A DNA stretch of 64,000 bases from Strongylocentrotus droebachiensis (Eukaryota > Echinodermata > Echinoidea > Camarodonta > Strongylocentrotidae): the NCBI GenBank assembly GCA_035222895.1, contig JAVYIG010001837.1:230363-294362 (forward strand). Reading direction: 5' to 3'. The notes beneath the pieces are model-generated. The model saw only the letters and a program-made list of their open reading frames with translations, was not told the origin of the DNA and did no database searches. How positions within the stretch are numbered: the stretch's first letter is position 1; each line of letters opens with the position of its first letter. The position numbers and the translations under genes were made by a program. Below are positions 53,479 to 64,000 of the stretch, one piece after another.

Positions 53479-53924
53479 TTAGACCGATTCAAAACCGACT
53501 TTGAAAACGAGTGAGTCTTGGCGATTGGTAGTAATGTAACTAATTTTCGGTCTGTTGTTGGAACGGTGTCGTTTTCGGGGGTGTAACTGGGGTAAATCGA
53601 ATGGGTATTTTTAAAGTTTCCGTATAGGCCTAGTTGGCCTACCCCAAAAATGTATAACATTTTAGATGCAGACGATATCCAGCTGTCCTGACATGGTTGT
53701 GGTAGAGACTTAATGAGACGTTCGAATTGATTGTTTCTTTTTAAAAACAAATATCGACATAAGGTTCGAACCGGAAGTCTTTAACATTGAATTCAGGTCA
53801 AAAGGGGCTCTGAAAGAAACGGGCATAGGGGATGGCCTTCACGGATCGACCCGGGGTTTATTGTTTCTTTGTTTTTCATTTATTTACTTCAGTGTGTGCC
53901 ATTTTTCTTTTGTGATGAGAGGAG
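53479..53924. other. Non-coding DNA
   Basis: No feature recognised; may include the 5' part of the SINE whose tail follows. Confidence 0.4.
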
Positions 53925-54013
53925 TAGTTATACTTATCTGTAAAGCGCTTTGTGAGGGCCTCCGGTCCTGAAAAGCGCTATATAAGAACGAGCTATTATT
54001 ATTATTATTATTA
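53925..54013 (+). mobile_element. SINE/retroelement 3' tail ending in (ATT)n
   Basis: GTAAAGCGCTTTGTGAGGGC, AAAGCGCTATATAAGAACGA and TTATTATTATTATTATTAT resemble the tail of the reverse-oriented copy at 62455-62700. The tRNA head is not evident, so it may be 5' truncated. Confidence 0.65.
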
Positions 54014-55654
54014 TGCATGCGCACTAAATGTAGATCATTTATGTGACACATTATCCATTTCATTTGTGTTTCCTTGTTATTAAGGAATTTGTCAAGGATA
54101 TTGTAAGTTGATCTGGGGTTTTAGATAAATCAAATATACAGTGGTCTATTAGTAGCCTTACTTGTTTATTTTTGGAAACGACCAGGATTCGAATCCAAGT
54201 CATTCCTTTCGAATGATGATGTTGATGATCAGTATACATTAACTATGAGAGCTGTATTACTTGATGAACGGCTATATGTATAAAACTGCATCCACACGAA
54301 CACAAACGCACACGCGCACCTCTGCACGTCCACCCTCACGCACACCTGCACAGCTATGTACTCCTATGCAACCATGTCCTGTCTTCCATAAAATGCTCAC
54401 CTGGGTTTTAGCAAGACTTGAAACAAATCTAATCAGATGCTTCCTACAACTATGCACAAATAACAAATCCGATGTAATAGCATCGGCCCAGTTTTCCTCA
54501 TGGCAACTAGGAACACGCCACAAAGAAATCCAAACAAATTTCCATGAAATTTCCTTTCTTAAGCTTTTAATGGAATACGTGTCCTGATTAACATATTTAA
54601 GCTGAAATGGCTAACCACAAATTGTTTTTATTCCCTTCTCGTCGTATTTTGGTGGTAGCTCGAGTCGCTCGGCTAGAAATAGGTTCTTTGATTCATACCC
54701 ACCTGCGCAGGAAGAAAACCGTATATCTCCATGGAGCCACAACCACCAATGCAATCCCGTAGGACATAAGGATCGATTCCAAACACAAAGAATGTCGAAT
54801 TGCTAGAGAACTTGACAAGGTTGAATTGACTTATTAATACAAAATCGAATTCACAGCTTTAACAAAACGTTACCTTTTAGATGAAATGCAATAATTAAAA
54901 CATAGGTGATAGTTTGATATGAAGAAGAGAAACAAGGTTGCAACATTCAATTGTGAAATTTGTATGACAAATAGAAGACGGGAAAAGAAGGAAAAACATG
55001 TCAGAGGAAAAGGATTCTAGTCAAGTAAGACTTTATAATTAGTTAGGTTAATCAGACTTTAAAAATCTGAACTATTGAGCTCTTGGAAGTAAATAAAATC
55101 AGTAATAAAATTCAGTAGACAAGTAAAGATACATAATGAAGCCGTTTGGCAAGTGATATAGATGTCGATAAATTTTTCTTTAATTAATAAAGAACCGATA
55201 TATTTGCATTTCAAAAAAGATACTGTGACATTGACTTGCGTTATCTAGCCACGCATGGTTATAATCAAGGGGGTTGTCCTTTTTTAAATGAGTCAGAGAG
55301 AAGCTGATAGGTTCTGCGAACAAACCTTCTGTTCTTCATTATACTATTAACAACGTCGTTAGTTACCTAAGATCCCGTATATTCAGATTAGTATACCACA
55401 CCTAAGGACTAACCTCTATGTCTCAATTCATCTACATTACGCATTATATTAGGTAATTTGTTTGTTTAATTGCAAACCATTTGTATAGATACATCCCCCT
55501 CCCTTTGCATAAATGCATAAGTATATGACAACCACCGATTTCCAAATATGCAATACATGCTATAATTGGTGTGGTTTCTTTATTAGTAAATGTGGTATCC
55601 TTAATTACAGTGGACACAATCATAGCCAAATATAGGCAGAGGTAACGAGAGAGC
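54014..55654. other. Non-coding DNA
   Basis: 54275-54360 is a CACACG-rich patch. A tRNA-like phrase near 54652-54720 is too degenerate to call. Confidence 0.4.
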
Positions 55655-55656
55655 GA

Positions 55657-55657
<1 letters not shown>

Positions 55658-55707
<50 letters not shown>

Positions 55708-55710
55708 GGG
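55658..55710. repeat. (AG)n followed by poly(G)
   Basis: About 19 AG units then 14 G. The Ser/Leu-rich minus-strand frame is an artefact. Confidence 0.95.
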
Positions 55711-58164
55711 TGTTGGTTTATACAATATTTATATATATTATATCGTTCAACAATGTAATATAAATATTTAATTATAAAATATTGTGTCCATTGAGGGAAG
55801 TCATTGCATTTTCCCTTTTGTAAATAATGATTCCCTAATTATTCCGTCATCACCTAAGACGAAAACAACGGCTCATACGTATTTCGTTCGATCATGAAAC
55901 TAATGTTGGGGCCCCTTAAGTGTTCAGGTAAAATGGAAAACGATATGCCCGTTTCACACTATACCAAGACGAACCAAAAACAATGGCTTATGAGTATAGA
56001 TTATCCCTGTACCTGCAAAACGATAATGGGTTTGTGATTCTATCATTCACGAGACATAACCCGACGGAATTGAAAAACTTCCAAGGACAGCAACTTTGTG
56101 TACCAAAAGGAGAATGAATACAGTAGGACCATCCTGTCATTTCTTATTAAGAAATTCCCATTAGTTGTATTATTACATTCTTAATCCACGCCGATTATGA
56201 TTAAGGATAGATAAGAGAAAGAGGTTTCTTTTTATTTATTTTACTTTATAGGAAGAGAGAACAAGCTCAAGAGGGGGTAGTTAGGGATAAAAAGTTTAGG
56301 CGTCCATTTATCCTTATGATATTTGTCGAAGTGCTTTCCTTAATATTTTTTACATAAAGTAATGACTTATTGATGGAAGATAATGCGCGGATTAGTTGCA
56401 GAGTATTTGCCCCGAAATCCCCAGACGCAACGTTCGAATCCGCAATAAGTCCTTTTTAATTGCTTTATATTTGTTGAGATTCGTAAATGATGTCTTGCAT
56501 CATTGCTGTTTATTTTTATATTCATGTTTTTCAGATTGTTTCGTGACTCGACTATACTCATTTGATTGATATGTCTGTTGACTTACCTAAGCCTATATTA
56601 AGCCGTGGAAATGACTAAATATACAAATCACGTTGATCTTCGCTAAAATAAACGGGTGATATGCCAAGCCAGGACATCTTATCAACATTTTTTTTTTTTT
56701 TTTTTTTGTCTAAATAGGGAATACTGTTTTCATCCTAAAGTTCACATCGAATCGTATTTTAAATGTTATTGTGTGATTGCCGAATACCTCTGAATTTATA
56801 TAGTAAACTTATCAAGTAAGCGTTCAGTAAAATCATTCGGTGCTTTATAATGTTAGATCCAGGGGCTGTGGGAAAAACAACAGAATTAGGTTAAATTTGC
56901 CATTGCCTAAAACCTGAAATTGGTTAGTATATCCAATTTCAAAAACGGAAACAAGCATTGTTTTGTATACGCCCTTCCAGAGACATCTTGGACTGTGTTT
57001 GTCTCTTGCCTCTAGAGACAAGTTCGCTTTTAGATTGTGCCAAATCACTTAGTTCGGTTACTAAAAATAGAAAAATAAAAATAGAGTTATGCAAATCGGT
57101 TTATATTGAATGATACTGATATGTCCTGTCCACTCGTCTTCCCTTTCCCTTGGTTGTATTTCAAAAGATATACTGACAGAGAATCCTTTGCGTAGGTCAA
57201 CTGTTTTCAGGTAGCTCCTTACATTTCTCCTCTTAAACGAAGGGAAGAGAATGTAACTATAGTTTACACACTTCAGTTTCGGTCGCCCCAAGATATCCTG
57301 GTCCGTGATTCGTTTTTCTCTTTTTCTTTTTTTGACCGATCGACTTCAGTCACAACATATTATTAATATATCACGTACCGTTACAGAGTAAATCCCAAAA
57401 CGCGGAGTATCAAGGGCCGGCACTTATCCATCAAGGGCCAATATAACATCCATGTCGTCGCTTCCACTCGAGTTTCGAGCGAGCCTAGTGACATGATGGA
57501 TAGGGTTGAAAACCCGAGTTCCGTTATCGTATAAAGAGCTAAATACTTCGGTATTAGCATTGGTACGGCTAAGGGGGGAGTGAGGACACGTGCCCCATTA
57601 AACTATCGAAGGAGGGGGGGGGGGGGCGAATGAAAAATAGGAAAGGGTGAGAGGGGGGGAAGGATGGAACATAAAAGGAGGACGGGGCGACTCCCTCCGA
57701 TACCACCCTCCTAAATAATGGGCCTTTTTTATTTATCCTTCATCCTCCGAGCCCCTTACCACTCGGTGCCCCTTAAATGTTTTAAACGAGCTACACCACG
57801 TTCCTTTCTGGCTTTCTGATACAACTTGACAAGTGGGTCGAAAAGGGAAATGTCTGGGGAGGGTCACCTGAGAACATTAGTTGTGATCGTCACTAAGCTT
57901 GTTGATGTGATTTGACTGTTCAGTTGTTTAGAACTCGAGCATGGCACTTGTCAACAGTTATAAAGAATAACACGAATGAGCTAGTAGGATACACGTTGGC
58001 GGACTCCTTTTCAGTATTTTTTTCTTCAAATTGGTTACTTGTCATTGCTCTCTTTAGAGTTTATTGGTATCAAAGTATAAAAGAAAATACAAAAGGGAAG
58101 AGTTTTGAAATCGTATTCCCCCAAATGCCACATGTTTTCATTTCAACACAATTGCGAAAAATCA
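55711..58164. other. Non-coding DNA with poly(T) and poly(G) tracts
   Basis: A T run of about 19 lies at 56689-56707 and a G run of about 13 near 57614-57626. GTTCGAATCC near 56431 is an isolated B-box-like phrase. The minus-strand frame at 57061-57291 is protein-like but has no splice sites. Confidence 0.4.
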
Positions 58165-58300
58165 ACCGTAGGCCATTTCAATAGCCTTATCCATTATTTC
58201 TTGAAATGTGCAAAGTTATGCTGACGTAAAAAGGTAATCCAAGCATGACTTCTATGGGATGTACAAAATGGTATGGAAATTGCCCTTGAATTTTTTGTTT
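58165..58300 (+). repeat. Dispersed repeat, second copy
   Basis: Counterpart of 45640-45760 (AATCCAAGCATGACTTCTAT, AATGGTATGGAAATTGCCCT). Boundaries approximate. Confidence 0.6.
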
Positions 58301-59289
58301 TCATTCTTTTCGATGTTTTCTTTTTTTTTAAATAATAGACAGCAAACTATCTCCGTATCTACCAGGAGATAGTTACACTTGACCTCTTGACCAATCACTA
58401 ATTTCCATCAACATTGTACCATAGAGTCTTCTAGGTAGTTTGAGCTATCACTTATCTGCAAGAAATGTTATATCCTTCATGAAAAAACCTCGAATAAAAT
58501 GTAAATATAACTTTCTTTTCACTGCTCCGGCAACGAGATCCCGATAAACTTGTGTTCGAGTCGAGTATTTGAACTATCGGGGCCGAATTTCATTGCCTCT
58601 CTCATATTCGTTCATATGAGGAGGACAAAAAGTTCGATAATTCTTTTAAGAGGTTTGCCATTTTTGGTTAAATCATTGCACATGGTATCACGTTATTGCT
58701 GTCTGAACGATTATAGGCTCATTGTGTAGTTCTGTCACGTCCATAGCCTGTGTTACGATTTCCACCTGCAATACGTGCCACTACCTTCAATGAAGCCGAT
58801 ATCGACTATTTTATACAAGATGAAATCGATTCATTGAAATCTCTCACCATAATTCTAGGATTTTAGTGAATTTTTCTCTAGATATTGAGTATTATCACGT
58901 TCAAGAGATCCAGTACCAGTTCATTGCGAACACGACCTCTTAATGATTAAAAAATTCATATTTAATCCCTCAACTCCTATTTATCTGGCTAAATACAGCC
59001 GGAAGACCCTCTTTTATCGCTCACTAAGGCACACAGGACGCCCACATTCATTAAAACTACCTAAACGAGCACCACATAAAAGAAGGTGTCGTTAACGCAA
59101 GTTTCAAGCCAGGTCAGTGTATTATACATTTATGCTTTGCCTTTTGACCGTTCCTAGAACGAAAATTGCCTGAAAACGTTTTAAATGGAATATGAAGGAC
59201 CGGCAAAGGTGAATGACTTCAATAAAATTCAGTTCTTAAATAGCGCATAATACGTTATGAAATAAAATCCCTATGTGCTTCCAAAGAGC
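58301..59289. other. Non-coding DNA
   Basis: No feature recognised. Confidence 0.45.
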
Positions 59290-59512
59290 TTTGGGAATTA
59301 TTACCCTAGCTTCAGCTCCGGCAGCAGTTATCAGCGCACAGTGCATTTAAAGGAATAATCCTAACAGGTGCCCAGTTACCTCACCTGGGTTGAATGTGGC
59401 AAATGTAGATTAATGTCTTGCCAAAGGACATCAGTGCCGCGCAGGGACCCGAACCGGGGGCCCCGTGATCTACAGTCCGGTGACATATCCACTGGACCGC
59501 GACACCTCTACG
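59290..59512 (-). mobile_element. tRNA-derived SINE, minus orientation
   Basis: The minus strand has AGAGGTGTCGCGGTCCAGTG, a B-box region GGTTCGGGTCC, and the body TTGGCAAGACATTAATCTAC, ATTTGCCACATTCAACCCAG, then GGATTATTCCTTTAAATGCA. Same family as 7990, 32010 and 47945. This copy keeps the head and most of the body. Confidence 0.8.
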
Positions 59513-59929
59513 ATGATACCTAGGCATTGGTTAACAATGTAAAATCACCTCAAATCCAATTAATTTGTATTGAATCCTCTCGCTAAATATCAAATTAACG
59601 ATGTCTGAAAATATGAGAGAAAATCGAACTCGTTCACTATCCAAAAAAAGAGAAAATAGATGAGGTTTCAAAAATAAAATTCATTGCGAAAGATCGAAAG
59701 ATCGTGAATCAAAAGCCTAAAGTGACCGACGCCATCATGCGTTTATCACGAGACAGTTACGTTCGTATATTCATTTCTCGCCAAAAGTCCGCTCTAAAAT
59801 CGCCCAACGATTTGGAGTAGTATCTTGCTGAAGTTTTCGGCTAACCTGCGTTGCATGACATTTATGATCGATTCATGTACTGTACTGAGCCAGAGATCGA
59901 GATTGACTGAGCTAGCTACGCCATCATCG
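59513..59929. other. Non-coding DNA
   Basis: No feature recognised. Confidence 0.45.
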
Positions 59930-60260
59930 CCTGTAAAACATTGAGATTTGGGTCGGCCGGCGCTAATTCCTAAAAAACAAAGGGGGAAATATCCGCACTA
60001 CATAATTATCCAGGACTGGTTCGGTCGGCCGTACATTGGATATTTCTTTGGGGATCTAGTGTCTCACTAGACTCTGGGTAAATGAACTGTTAGCTGCTAC
60101 TTTTCATCGTGTCTGACTCTGAGCTGTTACTGAGCTGTGACTGAGTGAGTTGTGCTGAAATCCTGTTTGACTGTGCTGTGCATGCTGTGGTTGGCCTGCC
60201 CTGGCCGCGCCGGGCTGCGAGCCGAGCTGGCTGGCCTGGGGCTGTGTACGAATTATTCGT
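59930..60260. other. GC-rich island with CTG/CTGAG quasi-repeats
   Basis: GTCGGCCGG motifs at about 59952 and 60025, then CTGAGCTG/CTGACTGAG repeats, then 60180-60240 at roughly 75-80% G+C (GCCGCGCCGGGCTGCGAG). It stands out in AT-rich DNA and could be a promoter/first-exon region, but no ATG-led frame or convincing donor is seen. Confidence 0.4.
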
Positions 60261-62063
60261 TCTTGGGTAGGTAGCGGTAGGCGTTATAACTTTACTTATT
60301 CTACCCGAAAGGGTAAAAATAAATTAATGTGAAATAGTATCCGCAACATATGAGCAAATTTATATAAAAATAGATCCAACCAATTTCATAGCCCCAATTT
60401 CAAACAAGCTAACCGTTAGTTACTGGCGTAAAAAAAAACGTAGGGTCTAGAGTCTAATATAAAATAAATTGGCAGCAGTAAATGTGTGTAATTGTCATTG
60501 ACATTGACATTGACTGTGACCAATACATATGTGACAGAAGTGAATTTAAAAAAAAAAAGCACAAAAGAAATTTAACGGCCTGTACAGGTGGCCCTGACCA
60601 CCGGGTAGATGGAAGGGTATAGAAGTCTACTGATAATCCTGCGTGAATGGAGGGGGTTCTGTGATTAATATTAATTGAGCCTTGAGGCGTCCATTAAGGG
60701 TTTGTGATAAAATGTCACATTCCTGACATTCTGGGGAACTTGCTACAGCTCTAGTCACATTAATTTTTGTTAAATATTTTAAAATTTGGAGAGAAAAAAA
60801 CCGGAGGGGGGGGGGGGGGGGGGATGAAAATTTTTTGTTCAGGTTCGATAAATTATCGATAAATGTGGAATTACATAATAGATTTCAGGGCAACAAATAA
60901 AGGCGCTATACCAGAGCAGTGAATTATTTAATTTAACCTTTCTATAAAATGATGCTGAACATAAGACAATAGTTTTGCTTACAAATATTTTTGCGATTTG
61001 GGACAAGGTGGGGAAATCGCATATAAGCTTACATGTAATTTCTCAATTTTTGTAATGTTTTCATTACTATAAATAGCCATCATATTGGAATGGAAATTGT
61101 GAGGTCTGACTTGCGAAATTTCCAAAAATAACCACTAATGCAGTACTAGACTATGTCATGTGATCGTAATCCCTACATTACGACGAAAATTAATGACTTA
61201 AAATCACTTCCGAAAATCGGACCTAAAAGGGGTTGGTTAATGCGGTGAATTTGTGGTTAAATTTTAGTGTCACCTCTCCCGCCCCCCATTTAAAATGTTC
61301 GAGTTATGCTGTGTTTCATGCATCACGTTTGGTGAAGAACTATTACTTCTCCTGAAAAAGGCAGATTCCTGGATTTTACTTGTCCTGTCACGAACCATAA
61401 TGTATAAAATTACTAGCAGGGAGCAACATTTTAGGGATAATCATTTTATATCATGTATTGAATTGACTTTTCATTTTGTTTTGCCTACAGACAAAATTAT
61501 CAGTACCGGTACTATCCTCTGGATTGTCCGAGAATGGTGATGTCAACATGTTGTAAAAGTAAGCAAATTTCTTCATATGTACATGTATGAACCTTTTTAT
61601 TTGAAGACAAACACAAAATAAAAATAAAAATATATGGACTATGGGGACAGTAAAGGGTGTCATCAGGCTGAAAAATAGTCGCATGGACATCAGATGGGGG
61701 GGGGGGGGTGGGGAAGGGGATGATTTTTTTTTTTTTTAAATATTTAAAGTCTCCTTATTTAGGGGGGGGGGGGGGATATCCTCCTTTTTTGTGTGTGTGT
61801 GCTTTCTTTACCGGTATGTCGATGTAACCATGCTAGGTAGGGGTGGGAGGGGTTGGGGGAAGATGTCAATCTATTTCACAAACATATTCCGATTGATGCC
61901 CATGCTAAGTTGATTCAGATTTACATTTACATCTTTGCCATGAAGGATCTCATTTCTTCTGTGACCTGCTGGGTGTATCTGCTTATTGATTATGAATGAA
62001 TATCCTGATTACAGTGATACGACACTTGCTCCGCCGACAATTGATCCGGGCTTTATTTCTTCT
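60261..62063. other. Non-coding DNA with poly(G) tracts
   Basis: G runs occur near 60807-60823, 61697-61709 and 61763-61775, and a (GT)n at 61791-61800. No exon is recognised. Confidence 0.5.
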
Positions 62064-62067
62064 AAGC

Positions 62068-62125
62068 TATAGGGTTAGGGTTAGGGTTTCAATGTTAGGT
62101 TTAGTGTTAGGATTTAGGTTTTGTA
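62068..62125. repeat. Interstitial telomere-like tract
   Basis: Three perfect TTAGGG-type units (AGGGTTAGGGTTAGGGTTTC) then degenerate GTTAGGTTTAG units. Confidence 0.75.
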
Positions 62126-62454
62126 AAGTGTCGAGTCCATGGTTGAAGTTCATCATTCAATTAGTGTATCATGGAATTTATAGGGAGCAACTGTTGCCGA
62201 AGCAAATGTCATGGAATCCCAGATAAGGTTGCTACACAGAGTTTTTCATTTTTCATTCATTCATTTTTTGCTTCTTCATTTTCTTTTTATACAGCACATC
62301 CTTGCCATCAAAGGTGTTGTTCCTGATTGTGGATAGATCAGGAGGTGATGATCAGGATAGGAATGGAAGTGCTAAGTCATATCAAGGATTTACGCCAAAC
62401 ATATTGGAATTCCTGTTTTTTCTTCTTTTGATTGGTTTTTGGGAAGTGCCATAG
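62126..62454. other. Non-coding DNA
   Basis: No feature recognised. Confidence 0.45.
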
Positions 62455-62700
62455 CCCCCATTTTGTAAAAAATAATAATAATGATAACAATAATTTACTT
62501 TTATAAAGCGCTATACCAAGTATTAACCTGCTCAAAGCGCTTCACAATGTAATATTAGCCTGTTCATAAGATTAAATTCCATGGCAATGCTAACATTACC
62601 CATTAACACCTGGGTGCGGTGAAGCAATTGAAGATGAAATTGCAAAAGACCTAAGTTTGCATCCCCAGTCAAGTGATACGACCACTAGATAATCATTTTG
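62455..62700 (-). mobile_element. tRNA-SINE with AGCGCTTTATAAA tail, minus orientation
   Basis: The minus strand runs CTAGTGGTCGTATCACTTGA (head), CACCCAGGTGTTAATGGGTA, GAAGCGCTTTGAGCAGGTTA, GTATAGCGCTTTATAAAAGT and ends in (ATT)n. The tail matches 53925-54013. The head is too diverged to define both pol III boxes. Confidence 0.6.
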
Positions 62701-63229
62701 ATGAACCATCTTCCGAAACTGCTTTTCATTTAAATACTCTAGGGCCAACAGAGTGTTTTTCAAAGTGGAGGGGCCCAAGTGCTAAAAATTAATGTGAGCC
62801 TATTTTGTTTTTGGTCAATATCTGACTGGCCGATAGTGCTCTCAGTAGGGGGGGGGGGGGGGGGGGGTAGGCGTGGAATCAGGTTGGCAGAAAGAGCTCT
62901 CAGTGAGGGTGGGGATATGCGTTAAAACAAATTCAGCCCAAAAATTGTATCAAATAATTTCGAGGTAAAAAAAATGGGCAGGGATAGGGGTACAATGACT
63001 CCCGTCTTCCCTACAAAAGATATGATTTTTTTTCGGGGGGGGGGGGGGGAGGGGCCGACAGTGAATTTTGGTCGTTTTAGGCACTTTTTTTTATGAATTT
63101 TATAAAAATCTATACTTTGACATTAGCAAGTCGTGCTACTTCATAATAATTCTATTATACTTGTTTTTAATGAATATACATACATTGCAACAGAAAATAT
63201 CTTGTTTGTGTTTCTTTTTTTTAAGATTG
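62701..63229. other. Non-coding DNA with two long poly(G) tracts
   Basis: G runs lie at about 62849-62867 (19 G) and 63036-63048. GAGCTCTCAGT phrases on both sides of the first run suggest a small duplication. Confidence 0.5.
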
Positions 63230-63870
63230 GGAAGCTGGAAAGAAGGAGACAAACGAACGTGGAGGAAGAGATGTTTTAGAGAGTACAAATAAGGAGGGGA
63301 GAATTATGAGAGCAGAAAAACATGAAATAGGAAGGAAATTAATAAGAAGAGAGATTGCAAAAGAGGAGAATGTATGACATGAAAGATAGAGAAATGGGAA
63401 GGGGGCACCATTTATACTCAAAAAAAGAGAAAGAAGAAAAGATAGAATTGCCTGAAAGCAGAAAATATAAGAGAGGAAAGAAAATGATGAGAGGAGAGAT
63501 CGCACAAGGGGACCAAAATGCATGAAAATAAAGATGGAGGGGGCACCACTCGTACCGAAATAAATGAGAGAATTGCTTGGGAGCGGAAGGAAAAGAATGA
63601 GAGGAGAGGTCATAAAATTGTATTGAAGTATATGCACATAGAGGAGAGAGAGAGGGAAATGTGTTAGGGGACCATTTATTCCCCAATAAGCGAAGAAAGA
63701 GGGAGGATGGAGAACAGTAATGAGAGATGAAGGAAAAGTATATCACAAGAGAGGAGGCATATGCATGTAAATGAAACGTAGAGAGGTGGGAGGTTGCGGT
63801 GGCTTGGAGAATCCTGGAATGTTTCACGAAAGTAGAGAATCGTGTTGCATAATAATACAAGAGCATAGAC
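63230..63870. repeat. Purine-rich degenerate minisatellite, about 128-138 bp unit
   Basis: GGGGGCACCATTTATAC (63401), GGGGGCACCACTCGTACC (63539) and GGGGACCATTTATTCCCC (63667) mark successive units. Each continues with GAAAGAAG-type purines, ATTGCCTGAAAGC / ATTGCTTGGGAGC, GAATGAGAGGAGAG and a CATG-containing spacer. A weaker unit precedes at about 63270. The long minus-strand frames (Ser/Phe/Leu-rich) are translations of this repeat. Confidence 0.8.
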
Positions 63871-63945
63871 GTCTGAAACGGTGGGGGCGTCTAAGAAATC
63901 AATGAGCCCCACTATATTTTTAGTGTGGTTCAGATATTATCGAGA

Positions 63946-63965
63946 CCCCCCCCCCCCCCCTCCCC
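63946..63965. repeat. Poly(C) tract
   Basis: Fourteen C, a T, then five C. GGTGGGGTTCGGATGATATC after it echoes GTGTGGTTCAGATATTATC before it. Confidence 0.9.
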
Positions 63966-64000
63966 CAAATATTTTGGTGGGGTTCGGATGATATCAACCC

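Noticed and set aside
57061..57291. Protein-like minus-strand frame
   Set aside because: No usable acceptor or donor at the expected edges and no recognised family.
63221..63912. Minus-strand frames of 138, 175 and 78 codons
   Set aside because: Overlapping frames over a purine-rich minisatellite; Ser/Phe/Leu composition follows from the bias.

Overview
The window looks like AT-rich nuclear DNA (by eye about 35-37% G+C) of a marine invertebrate, most likely an echinoderm and probably a sea urchin. The grounds are the many small DNA transposons, the tRNA-derived SINEs, very many poly(C)/poly(G) and (CT)n tracts, TTAGGG-type telomeric motifs, spliceosomal exon signatures and repeated TACATGTA words. 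Species assignment is inference. There are no operons, Shine-Dalgarno sites, phage genes or CRISPR arrays. A 200-base run of N (8538-8737) is an assembly gap.

No complete protein gene is visible. The longest open frames are low-complexity or transposon-internal and I do not call them genes. What can be supported is a handful of isolated exons. They are a clean 90-bp phase 0 internal exon on the minus strand (2023-2112), a candidate signal-peptide first exon with a promoter-like region on the plus strand (20144-20408), a minus-strand terminal exon with a poly(A) signal (40885-40959, signal at 40805), and weaker candidates at 5967-6060, 7074-7220, 29688-29750, 38087-38137/38250-38270 and 33063-33230. 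They do not join into a gene by anything I can see. The window is best read as intergenic and intronic DNA.

The rest is a layered record of transposition. (i) Three non-autonomous families sit at TTAA targets: family A (six copies: 4121, 13581 reversed, 36781, 39603, 41660, 47006), family B (33709, 42500, 45917) and family C (10077, 13356, end fragments at 7620 and 37640). (ii) hAT-like elements lie at 9655-9795 and 34028-34618, each with a perfect 8-bp target duplication; a related element at 44527-44958 carries a broken C2H2 zinc-finger fragment. (iii) Tc1/mariner-like elements flanked by TA lie at 1875-1965 and 9018-9939. (iv) Elements with 3-bp TWA duplications lie at 14491-14949, 16019-17283 and 50222-50342. 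(v) A highly palindromic TA-flanked element lies at 48188-48918. (vi) A 1515-bp element at 51959-53473 has CACAGTG ends, A-rich motifs 23 bp further in, and a 5-bp GC-rich target duplication (CGTCG). These are hallmarks of the Transib/RAG lineage, and this is the most interesting object in the window. (vii) tRNA-derived SINEs lie near 8.0, 21.5, 27.0, 32.1, 47.7, 48.0, 59.4 and 62.6 kb.

Several insertions are nested: family A in family C, hAT in mariner, SINE in a TWA-type element. This gives relative ages, and in one case an empty paralogous site confirms the TTAA target. Simple repeats fill much of what is left: pyrimidine higher-order repeats at 5.2-5.9 kb, a C-rich minisatellite at 11.1-11.4 kb, a purine minisatellite at 63.2-63.9 kb, three short telomere-like tracts, and more than 30 poly(C/G) runs.
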